NCBI GenBank assembly: GCA_024399065.1
Contig: JAKSIB010000004.1
Location: 1 to 64,000 of the forward strand
Length of the DNA: 64,000 nucleotides
Source of the DNA: Fibrobacter sp.
GTDB lineage: Bacteria > Fibrobacterota > Fibrobacteria > Fibrobacterales > Fibrobacteraceae
Reading direction: 5' to 3'
The position numbers and the translations under genes were made by a program. Under the pieces are notes generated by a model. It was given only the letters and a program-made list of their open reading frames with translations. It was not told the DNA's origin and ran no database searches. This document shows, in pieces, positions 8,883 through 17,641 of this stretch. How positions within the stretch are numbered: the first letter of the stretch is position 1; each line of letters begins with the position of its first letter.

Positions 8883-9964
8883 TCGATGCCGCTTACGATT
8901 TGGTTTTTGCCTCGGGCCTTGGCCAAATATAGTAATACGTCTACACGTTCAAGCATTTTACCGTGAGTGTCAAAGTTGGGGTCGGCGCAGTCTACAAGGC
9001 CCCCGCTAATGGTGACTCTCAAATCGGGATGCTCATCGAAAACGATTTCGGAAATGGAAGTCCTAATATAGTTAGCCATGGCGATTGCAGATTCCATGCT
9101 TTCAGCCTTGATCACCTGAATGAACTCTTCGCCACCATATCTGACGGTAAGTTCGTTGCGGTCGTGCCTGCGTAATCCTTTTGCTGTTTCAGCGACGTTC
9201 TTTAGAACGGTGTCGCCAAAGACGTGGCTCAAGTTGTCGTTGATTTTCTTGAAGTTGTCGATGTCGAACATGAGCAGATAATAACCCTTTCGGGCAGGCC
9301 AAATATCGTTGTTCAGGAAGTCGATGAAACGCCTACGATTTACCAATTTGGTCAGTGGATCGTGGCTGGACATATAGTTGAGTTCCTGGATGAGCTTGTC
9401 CTTTGCCTTATGCTCGCGGTTGTAGGCGAAAAGCAAATAGGAGATGATGGTCATGATGGTAAAGCTCATGAACAAGTAAGAAACAAGCCTGTCGTAAAAA
9501 GATGAAGTGGCTGTCATGGATGCCACAAGTTCCGGGTGGCTGTTGGCGTAGCTGAAGCAAACCGCGTACGTGACAATTCCATGGAAAAACAGGATGGCCC
9601 TAAGCTTAAATCGTTTTGTAAGAGAGACCACGAGCATGGCGGTTAGGCAGTAGAAGGGCATGCCGCTTTCAAATCCACCGCAGAGAAAGAACATGGGTGG
9701 AACCAATATGGTGTTGACGCTGATGACCATGGCGAAGTAGCATGCTTCCAGCTTGCCGGTCTTTTTTGCGATTATGCCAAGAGCTACTAAAAAGAATGTG
9801 ATAAAGATGCTGGCAATCTCAACAACATTGCCAAGGTTTTCAAAAACAGTGAATATCGCCGATGCGATGGCTGCGAGAATGGTGAAGTAAAGAACTCCCC
9901 AAAAAAGTGCTGCATCGAACGTCGGTCCGTGATCCGCAATTTTTTTTAGTTTCTGAGCAATCAT
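8879..9964 (-). CDS. Membrane-bound diguanylate cyclase (GGDEF domain)
   Basis: The frame extends upstream to 10051, but Met at 9964 (MIAQKLKKIAD) gives a normal N-terminus; the upstream residues are a shadow. About six hydrophobic segments (residues 20-180) form a sensor-like membrane module. A GGDEF domain follows, with DPLTKLVNRRRF, FDIDNFKKIND and active-site RYGGEEF, so catalysis (2 GTP to c-di-GMP) looks intact. The inhibitory I-site RxxD is not at its usual position five residues before GGEEF; an RRHD lies eight residues upstream. The gene overlaps nudC by 4 bases. The signal sensed is unknown. Confidence 0.9.
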   Translation of the reverse strand: MIAQKLKKIADHGPTFDAALFWGVLYFTILAAIASAIFTVFENLGNVVEIASIFITFFLVALGIIAKKTGKLEACYFAMVISVNTILVPPMFFLCGGFESGMPFYCLTAMLVVSLTKRFKLRAILFFHGIVTYAVCFSYANSHPELVASMTATSSFYDRLVSYLFMSFTIMTIISYLLFAYNREHKAKDKLIQELNYMSSHDPLTKLVNRRRFIDFLNNDIWPARKGYYLLMFDIDNFKKINDNLSHVFGDTVLKNVAETAKGLRRHDRNELTVRYGGEEFIQVIKAESMESAIAMANYIRTSISEIVFDEHPDLRVTISGGLVDCADPNFDTHGKMLERVDVLLYLAKARGKNQIVSGIE

Positions 9965-10072
9965 CGAAAAAAAGATACATCTAGTTTGACGATTATGGGG
10001 AAAAACGAGAAATAAAAAAAGAGACGCGGCCAATTGTGTTAGCCGCGTCACGTTTTGATTATCCAGAAAGGA

Positions 10073-11971
10073 CTATTCCAGGTAAGTGTAGCCGTACAAG
10101 CCGGAACGATAGATGTTCAGGAATTCCTTGCCTTCCTTCACTGTAATCTTTCCGTCCTTCACGGAGCGGGTCACCCAGTTTTCCATGTTGCGGACAAGAG
10201 CCTTGTCGCTGAAGTTCACGTAGTCGAGAACGTCTTCCACGGATTCGCCGTCAATCACCTTGTCGATTTCGTAGCCGCCCTTGTCGTTGCAAACCACATG
10301 GACTGCGTTGGTGTCGCCGAAGAGGTTGTGAAGGTCGCCGAGGATTTCCTGGTAGGCTCCTACGAGGTAGACGGCGATGTAGTACGGTTCATCCTTCTTC
10401 AACTTATGAAGCGGAAGGGTGTGGCTTACGTCGCCACCGCGGATGAACAATGCAATCTTACCGTCGGAGTCGCAAGTGACGTCCTGGATGGTGGTTTCTA
10501 CAGTGGGTTCTTCGTCCAAGCGCTGGATGGGCATCACCGGGAAAATCTGGTCGATAGCCCAGCTATCCGGCAGACTCTGGAACAAACTGAAGTTGCCGAA
10601 GTACTTCTGTGCAAGAAGACGGGGCAGTTCTTCCAGTTCATAAGGCGGATGGCGCAGCGTGCTTGCAATCTGGTTCACTTCGCGGGCGATGCTCCAGAAC
10701 AGGCGTTCGCTCATAGCGCGGGTGGGCAGGTCATAGTCGCCCACCTTGAAACCGCTGAGAACGTCGTCGTTCAGCTGCATGGCGTCGTGCCAGCTTTCCA
10801 GCAAGTTTTTCGGGGAAAGTCCCTTGTAGATGCTGTAGAGATCCTTCAGTGCTGCAGGAGCGTCGTCGCCGATTTCGTGTTCTTCTTCATCGAAGAATGC
10901 CTGGCCTGCAGTTTCAAGAATGTTGAACACCAGGACGGAGTGGTGTGCAGAAAGGGCGCGGCCGGATTCTGCGATGATGTTCGGGTGCGGAACCTTGGCT
11001 TCTTCGCAAGCTTCGTAGATGCCGTATACCACGTCGTTTGCGTATTCCTGGATGGAGTAGTTCACGGAACTTGCGTTGGTGCTGCGAGTGCCGTCGTAGT
11101 CCACTCCGAGACCGCCGCCTACGTCCACGAATTCCAGGGCCATGCCCATCTTACGAATCTGGATGTAGAACTGGGAAATTTCGCGAAGGCCGTTCTTGAT
11201 ATTACGAATGTGGGTGATCTGGCTGCCCAGATGGAAGTGGATCAGCTTGAGGCAGTCTTCCATCTTTTCTTCCTTGATGTAGTCAAGGGCTTCCAGAAGT
11301 TCGGAGCTGTTGAGACCGAACTTGCTGTGGTAACCACCGGATTCTTCCCACTTGCCGCTACCGGAGCTTGCAAGCTTAATGCGGATACCGATGTTGGGGC
11401 GAACGCCAATGCGGTTAGCAAGTTCCACGACCAAGTGGAGCTCGTTCATCTTTTCCACGACCACGAAAATCTTCTTGCCCATCTTCTGGGAGAGAAGTGC
11501 GAGTTCGATAAAGTCTTCGTCCTTATAGCCGTTACAGATAATCAGTGCGTCCGGATTATCCATGTTGGCAAGCACTGCATGAAGTTCCGGCTTGGAACCT
11601 GCTTCCAGACCGATGTTGAATTTCTTACCGTGACCCACCACTTCTTCGAGGACGGCGCGCTGCTGGTTCACCTTGATGGGGAAGATGCTGTAGTAGCTTC
11701 CCTTGAAACCATATTCTTCGCGAGCCTTGTTGAAGCATTCGTTAATCTTTTCGATGCGGCTGTCCAGAATATCCGGAAAACGCAACAGCATCGGGGTGGA
11801 AACGTCGCGGAGGGACATTTCCTGCACCAATTCGTAAAGGTCGATTTCGCAACCGCCATCCTTCAGCGGGGAAACGGTGGCGTGGCCTTTTTCGTTGATG
11901 TCAAAATAGTTGACGCCCCAACCCTTAACGTTGTAAAGGTCGCGGGAGTCGTCGATACGCCATTTCTTCAT
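10073..11971 (-). CDS. speA: Biosynthetic arginine decarboxylase SpeA
   Basis: The product is about 632 residues, the usual size for PLP fold-III SpeA. Diagnostic blocks are WGVNYFDINEKGH at the N-terminus, the PLP-lysine block YYSIFPIKVNQQ, GLEAGSKPEL, LIHFHLGSQITHI, VDVGGGLGVDYDGT and IIAESGRALSAHHSVLV. It converts arginine to agmatine, the first step of polyamine synthesis. The start is set at ATG 11971 because an AAGGA lies 8 bases upstream; an in-frame TTG two codons earlier is less likely. Carboxy(nor)spermidine dehydrogenase lies immediately upstream in the same direction, so this is a polyamine locus. Confidence 0.96.
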   Translation of the reverse strand: MKKWRIDDSRDLYNVKGWGVNYFDINEKGHATVSPLKDGGCEIDLYELVQEMSLRDVSTPMLLRFPDILDSRIEKINECFNKAREEYGFKGSYYSIFPIKVNQQRAVLEEVVGHGKKFNIGLEAGSKPELHAVLANMDNPDALIICNGYKDEDFIELALLSQKMGKKIFVVVEKMNELHLVVELANRIGVRPNIGIRIKLASSGSGKWEESGGYHSKFGLNSSELLEALDYIKEEKMEDCLKLIHFHLGSQITHIRNIKNGLREISQFYIQIRKMGMALEFVDVGGGLGVDYDGTRSTNASSVNYSIQEYANDVVYGIYEACEEAKVPHPNIIAESGRALSAHHSVLVFNILETAGQAFFDEEEHEIGDDAPAALKDLYSIYKGLSPKNLLESWHDAMQLNDDVLSGFKVGDYDLPTRAMSERLFWSIAREVNQIASTLRHPPYELEELPRLLAQKYFGNFSLFQSLPDSWAIDQIFPVMPIQRLDEEPTVETTIQDVTCDSDGKIALFIRGGDVSHTLPLHKLKKDEPYYIAVYLVGAYQEILGDLHNLFGDTNAVHVVCNDKGGYEIDKVIDGESVEDVLDYVNFSDKALVRNMENWVTRSVKDGKITVKEGKEFLNIYRSGLYGYTYLE

Positions 11972-12029
11972 GATCAAAATCCTTTGGATTTTGAGGCTCG
12001 AGGATCCAGGCTCCAGGTTCGAGTATATA

Positions 12030-12107
12030 GTTAGGCGGCGAAGCCGCGATTATCTACCTCAAAGGTCGCTTAGGCGACCGGGCCTCGTACCTCGTACCTC
12101 GTACCTA
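12030..12107. repeat. Hairpins and short tandem repeat between polyamine genes
   Basis: Two hairpins (GGCGGCGAAGCCGC and GGTCGCTTAGGCGACC) are followed by three tandem copies of CCTCGTA at 12083-12105. They lie just 3' of the dehydrogenase gene on the minus strand and may attenuate or terminate its transcript before speA. Confidence 0.5.
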
Positions 12108-13379
12108 ATCAACGAGAACCGGGTTGAAGTCTTCCTGCCAGGGCAGGCCGTACTTGTTCAATGCGTCCATGTACGGATCCGGATCAAATTCTTCAACGGT
12201 ATGGACACCCGGGGTGGTCCACTTGCCGGTGAGCATCATCAGAGCGCCGCACATAGCGGGAACGCCGGTGGTGTAGGCGATAGCCTGGCTACCCAATTCC
12301 TTGTAGCATTCCTGGTGGTCGCAAACGTTGAACAGGTAGTAAGTCTTGGGCTTGCCGTCCTTGGTCCCCTTGAAGATACAGCCGATGTTGGTCTTGCCCA
12401 CAGTGCGGGGACCGAGGCTTGCCGGATCCGGCAACAGAGCCTTCAGGAACTGGATAGGAACGATTTCCTGACCGTTGAACATGATGGGATCGGTGCGGAG
12501 CATGCCCACGTCTTCCAGGCAGCGCATGTGGTCCAGGTAGCTCTGGCCGAAGGTCATGAAGAAGCGGATGCGCTTCACGCCCGGAATGTTCTTGGCGAGG
12601 GATTCAATTTCTTCGTGGTGCAGGAGGTACATGTCCTTCTGGCCCACTTCCTTAAAGTTGTATTCGCGCTTGATGCTCATGGCCGGGATTTCTACCCAGT
12701 GGCCCTTGCCGTTAGCGTCGGTATCCCAGTAGCTGCCCGGTGCGGAAACTTCGCGGAGGTTGATTTCCGGGTTGAAGTTGGTGGCGAACTTGTAGCCATG
12801 ATCGCCACCGTTGCAGTCCAGGATGTCAATTTCTTCGATGGTGTCGAACTGGTGCTTGAGAGCGTAGGCGCAGTATGCCTGGGTAACACCCGGGTCGAAG
12901 CCGGAACCCAAGAGAGCGGTGAGGCCCTTTTCTTCAAACTTCTTGGCGTATGCCCACTGCCAGCTGTAATCGAAGTATGCGCTAAAGCCTGCTTCCTTGC
13001 AACGCTTGTCGTAAACCTTGCGCCATTCCGGATCGTCGATGTTTTCCGGTTCGTAGTTGGCGGTATCCATGTAGTTCACGCCGCATTCAAGGCATGCGTC
13101 CATGATGGCAAGATCCTGGTAGGGAAGTGCGATGTTCATCACCAGATCAGGCTTGTATTCCTTGATCAGTTTCACCACGTTCTCAGCCTTGTCGGCGTCG
13201 ACAGCTGCGGTGGTGATCACCGTCTTGGAGTTCGGACGAATCTGTTCGGCCAGCTTTTCGCAGTTTTCGCGATGGCGGCTTGCAATGCAGATTTCAGAGA
13301 AAACTTCGCTGACGGTGCAGCACTTCTTGATAGCGACGGTGGCAACGGCGCCACAACCGATAATCAGAGCTCTTGCCAT
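12105..13379 (-). CDS. Carboxynorspermidine/carboxyspermidine dehydrogenase (saccharopine dehydrogenase family)
   Basis: The N-terminal Rossmann motif is LIIGCGAVATVAIKKC, followed by IASRHRENCEKLAEQI, which matches the CANSDH/Lys9-like family. Further blocks are PDLVMNIALPYQD, CGVNYMDTANYEPE and LLGSGFDPGVTQAYCAYAL. Known members condense aspartate semialdehyde with putrescine or diaminopropane to carboxyspermidine or carboxynorspermidine using NADPH. A bacterial saccharopine dehydrogenase is the alternative, but the neighbouring speA favours polyamines. The frame runs upstream to 13523. I start at 13379 because AAAGGAAAG precedes that ATG and the upstream residues are not protein-like. The carboxy(nor)spermidine decarboxylase gene is not in the window. 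Confidence 0.88.
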   Translation of the reverse strand: MARALIIGCGAVATVAIKKCCTVSEVFSEICIASRHRENCEKLAEQIRPNSKTVITTAAVDADKAENVVKLIKEYKPDLVMNIALPYQDLAIMDACLECGVNYMDTANYEPENIDDPEWRKVYDKRCKEAGFSAYFDYSWQWAYAKKFEEKGLTALLGSGFDPGVTQAYCAYALKHQFDTIEEIDILDCNGGDHGYKFATNFNPEINLREVSAPGSYWDTDANGKGHWVEIPAMSIKREYNFKEVGQKDMYLLHHEEIESLAKNIPGVKRIRFFMTFGQSYLDHMRCLEDVGMLRTDPIMFNGQEIVPIQFLKALLPDPASLGPRTVGKTNIGCIFKGTKDGKPKTYYLFNVCDHQECYKELGSQAIAYTTGVPAMCGALMMLTGKWTTPGVHTVEEFDPDPYMDALNKYGLPWQEDFNPVLVD

Positions 13380-13651
13380 TTTTTTGTCTTTCCTTTTTGA
13401 AAAAATGAACGTGCAGGGGCGGCGACCCCTGAAGAAAAAGTAAGTGGGGTAAAATATAGAAAGCGGGGGAGGAGTCTTTAGAAATGAGAGTAAAGATGAG
13501 GCAAAAAATGGGGTGTTTTGCAAGGTGAAAACAAATTATGTATATTTTGGATACCGCTCACCCTTGAGTGAAGTGCGTTGCCGGGTAACAGTCTGTTTAA
13601 TTGTAACCCCACAGTTTATTATATGAACATCCTGAAATAAGGAAATAAACT

Positions 13652-13969
13652 ATGGCGAATGCATTTTCCAGAGAGAATAGTGTGAGTTGTAGTAAGATGA
13701 TGTACCCTTTCTTGACACTAGACGATGACTCTGAAATCGTCCATTCCGAAATGCTAAAGGATGGTCGCGTCAAAGTGTACATTGAAAAGCCTGATGAGAA
13801 GGATTGCTTCCATCATGCAACTTGTTACCTGCCCCAATACACATGGGAAGATATATCCGGTTTTTCAGATAGCGAAATAGATCGATACAAAAAAGTCATC
13901 GAATCTACAGCTCATCTGATAATGGAATTTTCTCAAAAGGGCGGGTTTGACAATGCCAAAAATATTTAG
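13652..13969 (+). CDS. Small protein of unknown function upstream of DUF4160 remnant
   Basis: The 105-residue product has no signal or membrane segment and is acidic. I do not recognise the family. It overlaps the following DUF4160-type gene by 17 bases. DUF4160 genes are commonly paired with a small partner gene (often DUF2442), so this may be the partner of that module. A purine-rich AAATAAGGAAATAAACT precedes the ATG. It marks the left end of the accessory island. Confidence 0.55.
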   Translation: MANAFSRENSVSCSKMMYPFLTLDDDSEIVHSEMLKDGRVKVYIEKPDEKDCFHHATCYLPQYTWEDISGFSDSEIDRYKKVIESTAHLIMEFSQKGGFDNAKNI

Positions 13970-14090
13970 AATCGGCTCGTATTGGGTTTACTTTTGGTCT
14001 AACGAAAACTTGCCACTTGAACCAATACATGTCCATGTATCGGAAGGTGTTCCCGCTCCAAATGCGACTAAGGTTTGGATTAATATTTGA
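13953..14090 (+). CDS. DUF4160-family protein, truncated
   Basis: A 45-codon gene starts MPKIFRIGSYWVYFWSNEN and continues PLEPIHVHVSEG and PNATKVWIN before a TGA. This is the N-terminal half of a DUF4160 protein (usually about 80-90 residues, with the conserved PxHxHV motif present here). The C-terminal half is absent, and the bases after the stop do not restore it in another frame as far as I can see. DUF4160 proteins occur with small partners in putative toxin-antitoxin-like pairs. It is probably a decayed module. Confidence 0.6.
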   Translation: MPKIFRIGSYWVYFWSNENLPLEPIHVHVSEGVPAPNATKVWINI

Positions 14091-14163
14091 ACGAAATACG
14101 GAAAGTTTGAGAATTTTCCGTATTTTGTTGAAATCGTGAACTGAAAGAAGTTATATTTAAGGC

Positions 14164-14751
14164 ATGCCTAACAAGATGAATATATCCGATTTACAGCTAG
14201 TCTATTCAAGTGGTGAACTCCAAAAGCAAGGCCATTCATATTATCAGATAGTGAAAATGGTGGAGTGTGGGGCGCTCATGCGCCTCAGTAAATCGTATTA
14301 CGAAAACGCAAACTTTTCTGGTGACATGAATGACTTTTACTATGTCCGAGCCTATGCGACTCAGGGCGTGGTTTGCCTTATGAGTGCAGCCGTTTATTAC
14401 AATTTAACAACCTTCCGCCCCGATGCCATCGATGTTGCTATTCCGCCCAAGGCAAAACTTTCTACACAACCCGAAAACTTAAAGATCAACCTTCGTTACT
14501 TTTCTGGCGAACGTCATTCTCTTGGTGTCAAAACAATCCGCCAAAATAAAAACACCTTCAAAATTTACGATATCGAAAAAACTGTCGTTGACATTGTCTC
14601 GAACCGAAACAAAGTCGGAATCGAAGAAACCAAGGAAATCCTGGTCAATTACCTCGCAAGGCAAGAAAAAAATCTTAACAATCTCTATCGCTATGCCGAA
14701 AAACTTTCATGCCTGAAAATTCTGAAAACATATCTAGAGGTACTAGTGTGA
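14164..14751 (+). CDS. AbiEi-type antitoxin / transcriptional regulator (type IV TA)
   Basis: The 195 residues show the AbiEi layout: a short N-terminal winged-helix-like part (ISDLQLVYSSGELQKQGHS..IVKMVECGALMRLSKSYY), then the AbiEi C-terminal domain with a MSAAVYYNLTTFRP block, DVAIPP, and IYDIEKTVVDIVSNRNKVG. AbiEi represses the operon and counteracts the nucleotidyltransferase toxin AbiEii in phage abortive infection. The stop overlaps a GTG by 4 bases (GTGA), the usual arrangement with abiEii, but here only scraps of the toxin follow. Confidence 0.75.
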   Translation: MPNKMNISDLQLVYSSGELQKQGHSYYQIVKMVECGALMRLSKSYYENANFSGDMNDFYYVRAYATQGVVCLMSAAVYYNLTTFRPDAIDVAIPPKAKLSTQPENLKINLRYFSGERHSLGVKTIRQNKNTFKIYDIEKTVVDIVSNRNKVGIEETKEILVNYLARQEKNLNNLYRYAEKLSCLKILKTYLEVLV

Positions 14752-14902
14752 ATGTACAGACTCGTTTGCAACAGATGCGGAACGCGTAAAAAGATGGAAT
14801 GCGTTTGTGAAAAAGAAAAACGCTTTGATGCAGGTGACTTTTGACAAGGTTGTTGCGCAAATTAAGGAGAATTTCAAACCTATTGTAGAAAGATTACGGT
14901 AA
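14748..14902 (+). pseudogene. AbiEii toxin remnant with internal deletion
   Basis: From GTG 14748 the frame gives VNVQTRLQQ and then stops. A shifted frame from 14774 gives DAERVKRWNAFVKKKNAL, then FDKVVAQIKENFKPIVERLR and a TAA at 14900. That second stretch matches the C-terminal helix region of AbiEii nucleotidyltransferases, where a Trp-Asn-Ala-Phe-(x)-Lys-Lys block is typical. The whole catalytic core (about 250 residues, with the GSxxR/K and DxD motifs) is missing. The antitoxin is therefore an orphan. Confidence 0.65.
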
Positions 14903-14923
14903 TTAGAATAAAATCGCTGAAAC

Positions 14924-14960
14924 ATCCCGAAGGTTCTGCGCGAATCTTCGGGGATTTTTT
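14924..14960. terminator. Terminator between AbiE remnant and restriction subunit gene
   Basis: CCCGAAG/CTTCGGGG stems enclose a 12-base loop and are followed by a T-run on the plus strand. It ends at the stop of the convergent res gene. Confidence 0.75.
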
Positions 14961-17641
14961 TACCATTCTTTTATCGTATCCAAGAATTCATCCTTAGTGT
15001 AGGCATGTTCTACACGGCGGTCCTTATACACGAGGCAGTAGCGGAAGTTGTTACCAGCTTTGCTTGCCCACAAGTTCCCGAGTTTGATTTTCTTTTCGGC
15101 ATCAAGATGGTCGCCCTTGGTTTCTAGCAAAATGACTTTGCCATTTTTTGTTTTGATGATGAAGTCTGGATAATGGTTGATGAAACCGTTGATGCAGAAA
15201 TCCTTCTTTTCGCGATTGCGAGTCCAGAATTCCACGTTTTCCATATTGGCGACGGCGTTAATAACCCCTTCTTCAAAGATGTTGACTTTTTCTTCTGCTT
15301 CGTGAAGTGTTTTTGGAAGTGACTTGCCAGCAGAAGAAAGTATCAACTTTTCTGAAATTTCGTAAGTTGGCTTCAATTCGATTTTGTCTTGATCTAAAGC
15401 TTTTTCAAATTCTCGTTCTATATACTTAGCTGAAAGTTCACTAATCTTTGATTTGATTTTTTCAGCATACAAAGCTTGAGAATTCAACATGTTGTTTAAA
15501 TCGGCTTCGGATAAATTTTGCAACACGCGATTGATGTATTCTATGATATCAGGGTCGGGAATGGGGTACATGTTTCCGATCCAACCGCGGAGACTTTGTG
15601 CACAAAGTTCTCGTTTCTTATCCAGATTCTTGACATTGGTTAACCACTGGATAATCTCGTTTTGTCGCTGCTTATCCACATTAAAAATGGTTGGCGTAAA
15701 ATCTTTCTGGGTTTCATCCAAGTCAACGCGGCGGATATCCGATTCTACGCTTTGAAAATCTATGTTGGTGTCCTCATTTTTAAGAGGAAACTTTTTCAGA
15801 AGCATGTCTTTTTCGAAAGGCTCTGAGTTCAGATTGAACAAGTCGTTTTGCAGGGCGTGCTTGTAATAGAACTGCGGCAGTTTTAGCGAGGCCACTGTTT
15901 CCTTAAAGATTTCCTTGACATCGTATGTTTTCACTTGCTTACTGACCTCACTAGGTGCGAGTGGCGATTTGGCATTTGCCTCAACCTGTTTTTCCAATTT
16001 CTGATTTTCGGCGATAGCTTGCTTTGCAATTTCTGCGATTACAGAGTTTTCTTCTGCGGATGCTGTTGGATTTGTTGAATCGACCTTAGAAACATCTACT
16101 TCTGTAGAACCTGGATTGTATATCGCTTTCGCGGAGTCTGACAAATGATCGGGAACTGGCTTCCAGAAAATTTTTGAAACATCAAAATCGTCAGGCTTAT
16201 TAACGTCGGCAAACAGCGGCGGTTCAGTCGCTCCAGTATTTTCCGCAGTAGCCTCACCTGCATTTCCAGAATTTTCCGGTTCCTCAATTTCAACTTGGCG
16301 ATAATCCTTGCTGCTAAATCCTGCACGGTTCAAGCCCTTCACGATGCTATCCAGAGTTTCGCTGAATTTTGCAGAGGCGGTAAACACATAGCTCATGTTA
16401 AGCATTGCATTTTCATTTTTGCAAACATTGGGCAGTCGCAAAACCCTGCCCAAAATCTGTTCCACGTCCACGCTGGAACTGCGATCCGCAAGACTTGCAA
16501 GAATATAAGCGAATGGACAGTCCCAGCCTTCTTTCAACGCATTTACCGTAATGATATAGCGTACAGGACAATCGGCGGACATCAGGTCCACATTCAGCAA
16601 TTCATTCTTGTCGGCAGTCTTTATCTTGATCTGTTCTTCTGGAATTTTCAATTCCAAAAGCATGGACTTTACTTTTTCAAAAGTGGCGTTGTCATTTTTC
16701 GTTTTAGGTTCCGCCTGAAAAAGTACGATGGGGCGGATGTAGGGCGCTCCATTTTTTCGAGCGGCTTCCGCAGACATTTCCAAGCGATAACGGAGTTCTA
16801 AAGCGGAACTTACCACATCCTCTTTTTTGCGATGATTGTAGACAATCACCGGCAACTTTACCATGTTCTCTTTCTTGAGTTCCAAAGCAGAAGTAAAACT
16901 GATGATGTTGCTGTTCTTGCGAGGTGTTGCAGTCAAATCCAGAATAAAACTGGGATTCAAATTTTTCAGCATTTCCACACTGAGTTCGCTTTCTGCATTG
17001 TGGCTTTCGTCAACAATTACAACAGGATTTAGCGAACGCAGAACGGACATTACCGAGATTTCTTCTTCATCTACGCGGTTGGCAAATGACTGTAGATTGC
17101 CATTTTCTTCGTTGACTTTTCGATCTTCTGCTTTTCTTGCGCGGAGACTATCGAAACTTAGAATGCAAAGCGAAAGATTTTCATGAACGGAGGTGCAGTT
17201 GAATCCCGCGCCCTGCAATAACATTTTCTTGTCGAAGACTTCAACCCTATTCGCAAAATCTGTGTTCAGCTGTTCTCGGTATGAGTGCTTTGGATTGCCG
17301 AAATTGCGAAGGGTTTGTTCCAGAATCGAATTGGACGGTACAAGCCATACTACTATTTTGGGACGAGTGCTGTCGAAAGCCTTGAAAATAGTGTTTAGGG
17401 CATTGGCTGCGATAAAAGTTTTTCCTCCAGCGGTAGGAACCTTTATGCAGACATGAGGTACGCCAGGAACATTGTTCTTGTATGGTTCTACAGCTTCGCC
17501 AAGCATTGGCGTAATTGCTGTGCGAGGATGCGTCTGCCAAAATTCGTTGAACGCAACAGCCGTATTCCCTTTTTCTTTTAAAATTTCGAGATAGAATGCA
17601 AGGTCATCTATGATCTGTTTTTGATAGGGCTTTAAAAGCAT
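14960..17641 (-). CDS. res: Type III restriction enzyme, Res (helicase-nuclease) subunit
   Basis: The 893 residues match type III Res. The SF2 helicase part has Walker A PTAGGKT (69-75), Walker B DESH (211-214), motif III LTATP (about 237) and motif VI-like QILGRVLRLP. The C-terminal nuclease has PDFIIKTKNGKVILLETKG near residue 850, which is the PD-(x)n-ExK catalytic motif. It translocates and cleaves DNA bearing two unmodified head-to-head sites, together with Mod. Its ATG shares one base with the mod stop codon (TAATG), so the pair is translationally coupled. A serine/alanine/glutamate-rich insertion lies around residues 450-560. Confidence 0.93.
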   Translation of the reverse strand: MLLKPYQKQIIDDLAFYLEILKEKGNTAVAFNEFWQTHPRTAITPMLGEAVEPYKNNVPGVPHVCIKVPTAGGKTFIAANALNTIFKAFDSTRPKIVVWLVPSNSILEQTLRNFGNPKHSYREQLNTDFANRVEVFDKKMLLQGAGFNCTSVHENLSLCILSFDSLRARKAEDRKVNEENGNLQSFANRVDEEEISVMSVLRSLNPVVIVDESHNAESELSVEMLKNLNPSFILDLTATPRKNSNIISFTSALELKKENMVKLPVIVYNHRKKEDVVSSALELRYRLEMSAEAARKNGAPYIRPIVLFQAEPKTKNDNATFEKVKSMLLELKIPEEQIKIKTADKNELLNVDLMSADCPVRYIITVNALKEGWDCPFAYILASLADRSSSVDVEQILGRVLRLPNVCKNENAMLNMSYVFTASAKFSETLDSIVKGLNRAGFSSKDYRQVEIEEPENSGNAGEATAENTGATEPPLFADVNKPDDFDVSKIFWKPVPDHLSDSAKAIYNPGSTEVDVSKVDSTNPTASAEENSVIAEIAKQAIAENQKLEKQVEANAKSPLAPSEVSKQVKTYDVKEIFKETVASLKLPQFYYKHALQNDLFNLNSEPFEKDMLLKKFPLKNEDTNIDFQSVESDIRRVDLDETQKDFTPTIFNVDKQRQNEIIQWLTNVKNLDKKRELCAQSLRGWIGNMYPIPDPDIIEYINRVLQNLSEADLNNMLNSQALYAEKIKSKISELSAKYIEREFEKALDQDKIELKPTYEISEKLILSSAGKSLPKTLHEAEEKVNIFEEGVINAVANMENVEFWTRNREKKDFCINGFINHYPDFIIKTKNGKVILLETKGDHLDAEKKIKLGNLWASKAGNNFRYCLVYKDRRVEHAYTKDEFLDTIKEW

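Noticed and set aside
10055-12034. Long plus-strand ORF of 659 codons
   Set aside because: It is the antisense shadow of speA; its Val/His-rich composition and lack of family motifs show it is not a gene.
11970-13400. Plus-strand ORF of 476 codons
   Set aside because: It is the antisense shadow of the carboxy(nor)spermidine dehydrogenase gene.
13540-13650. Possible structured RNA before the 105-residue gene
   Set aside because: Only short imperfect inverted repeats (for example TCAC/GTGA) are present and no terminator or clear fold was found.
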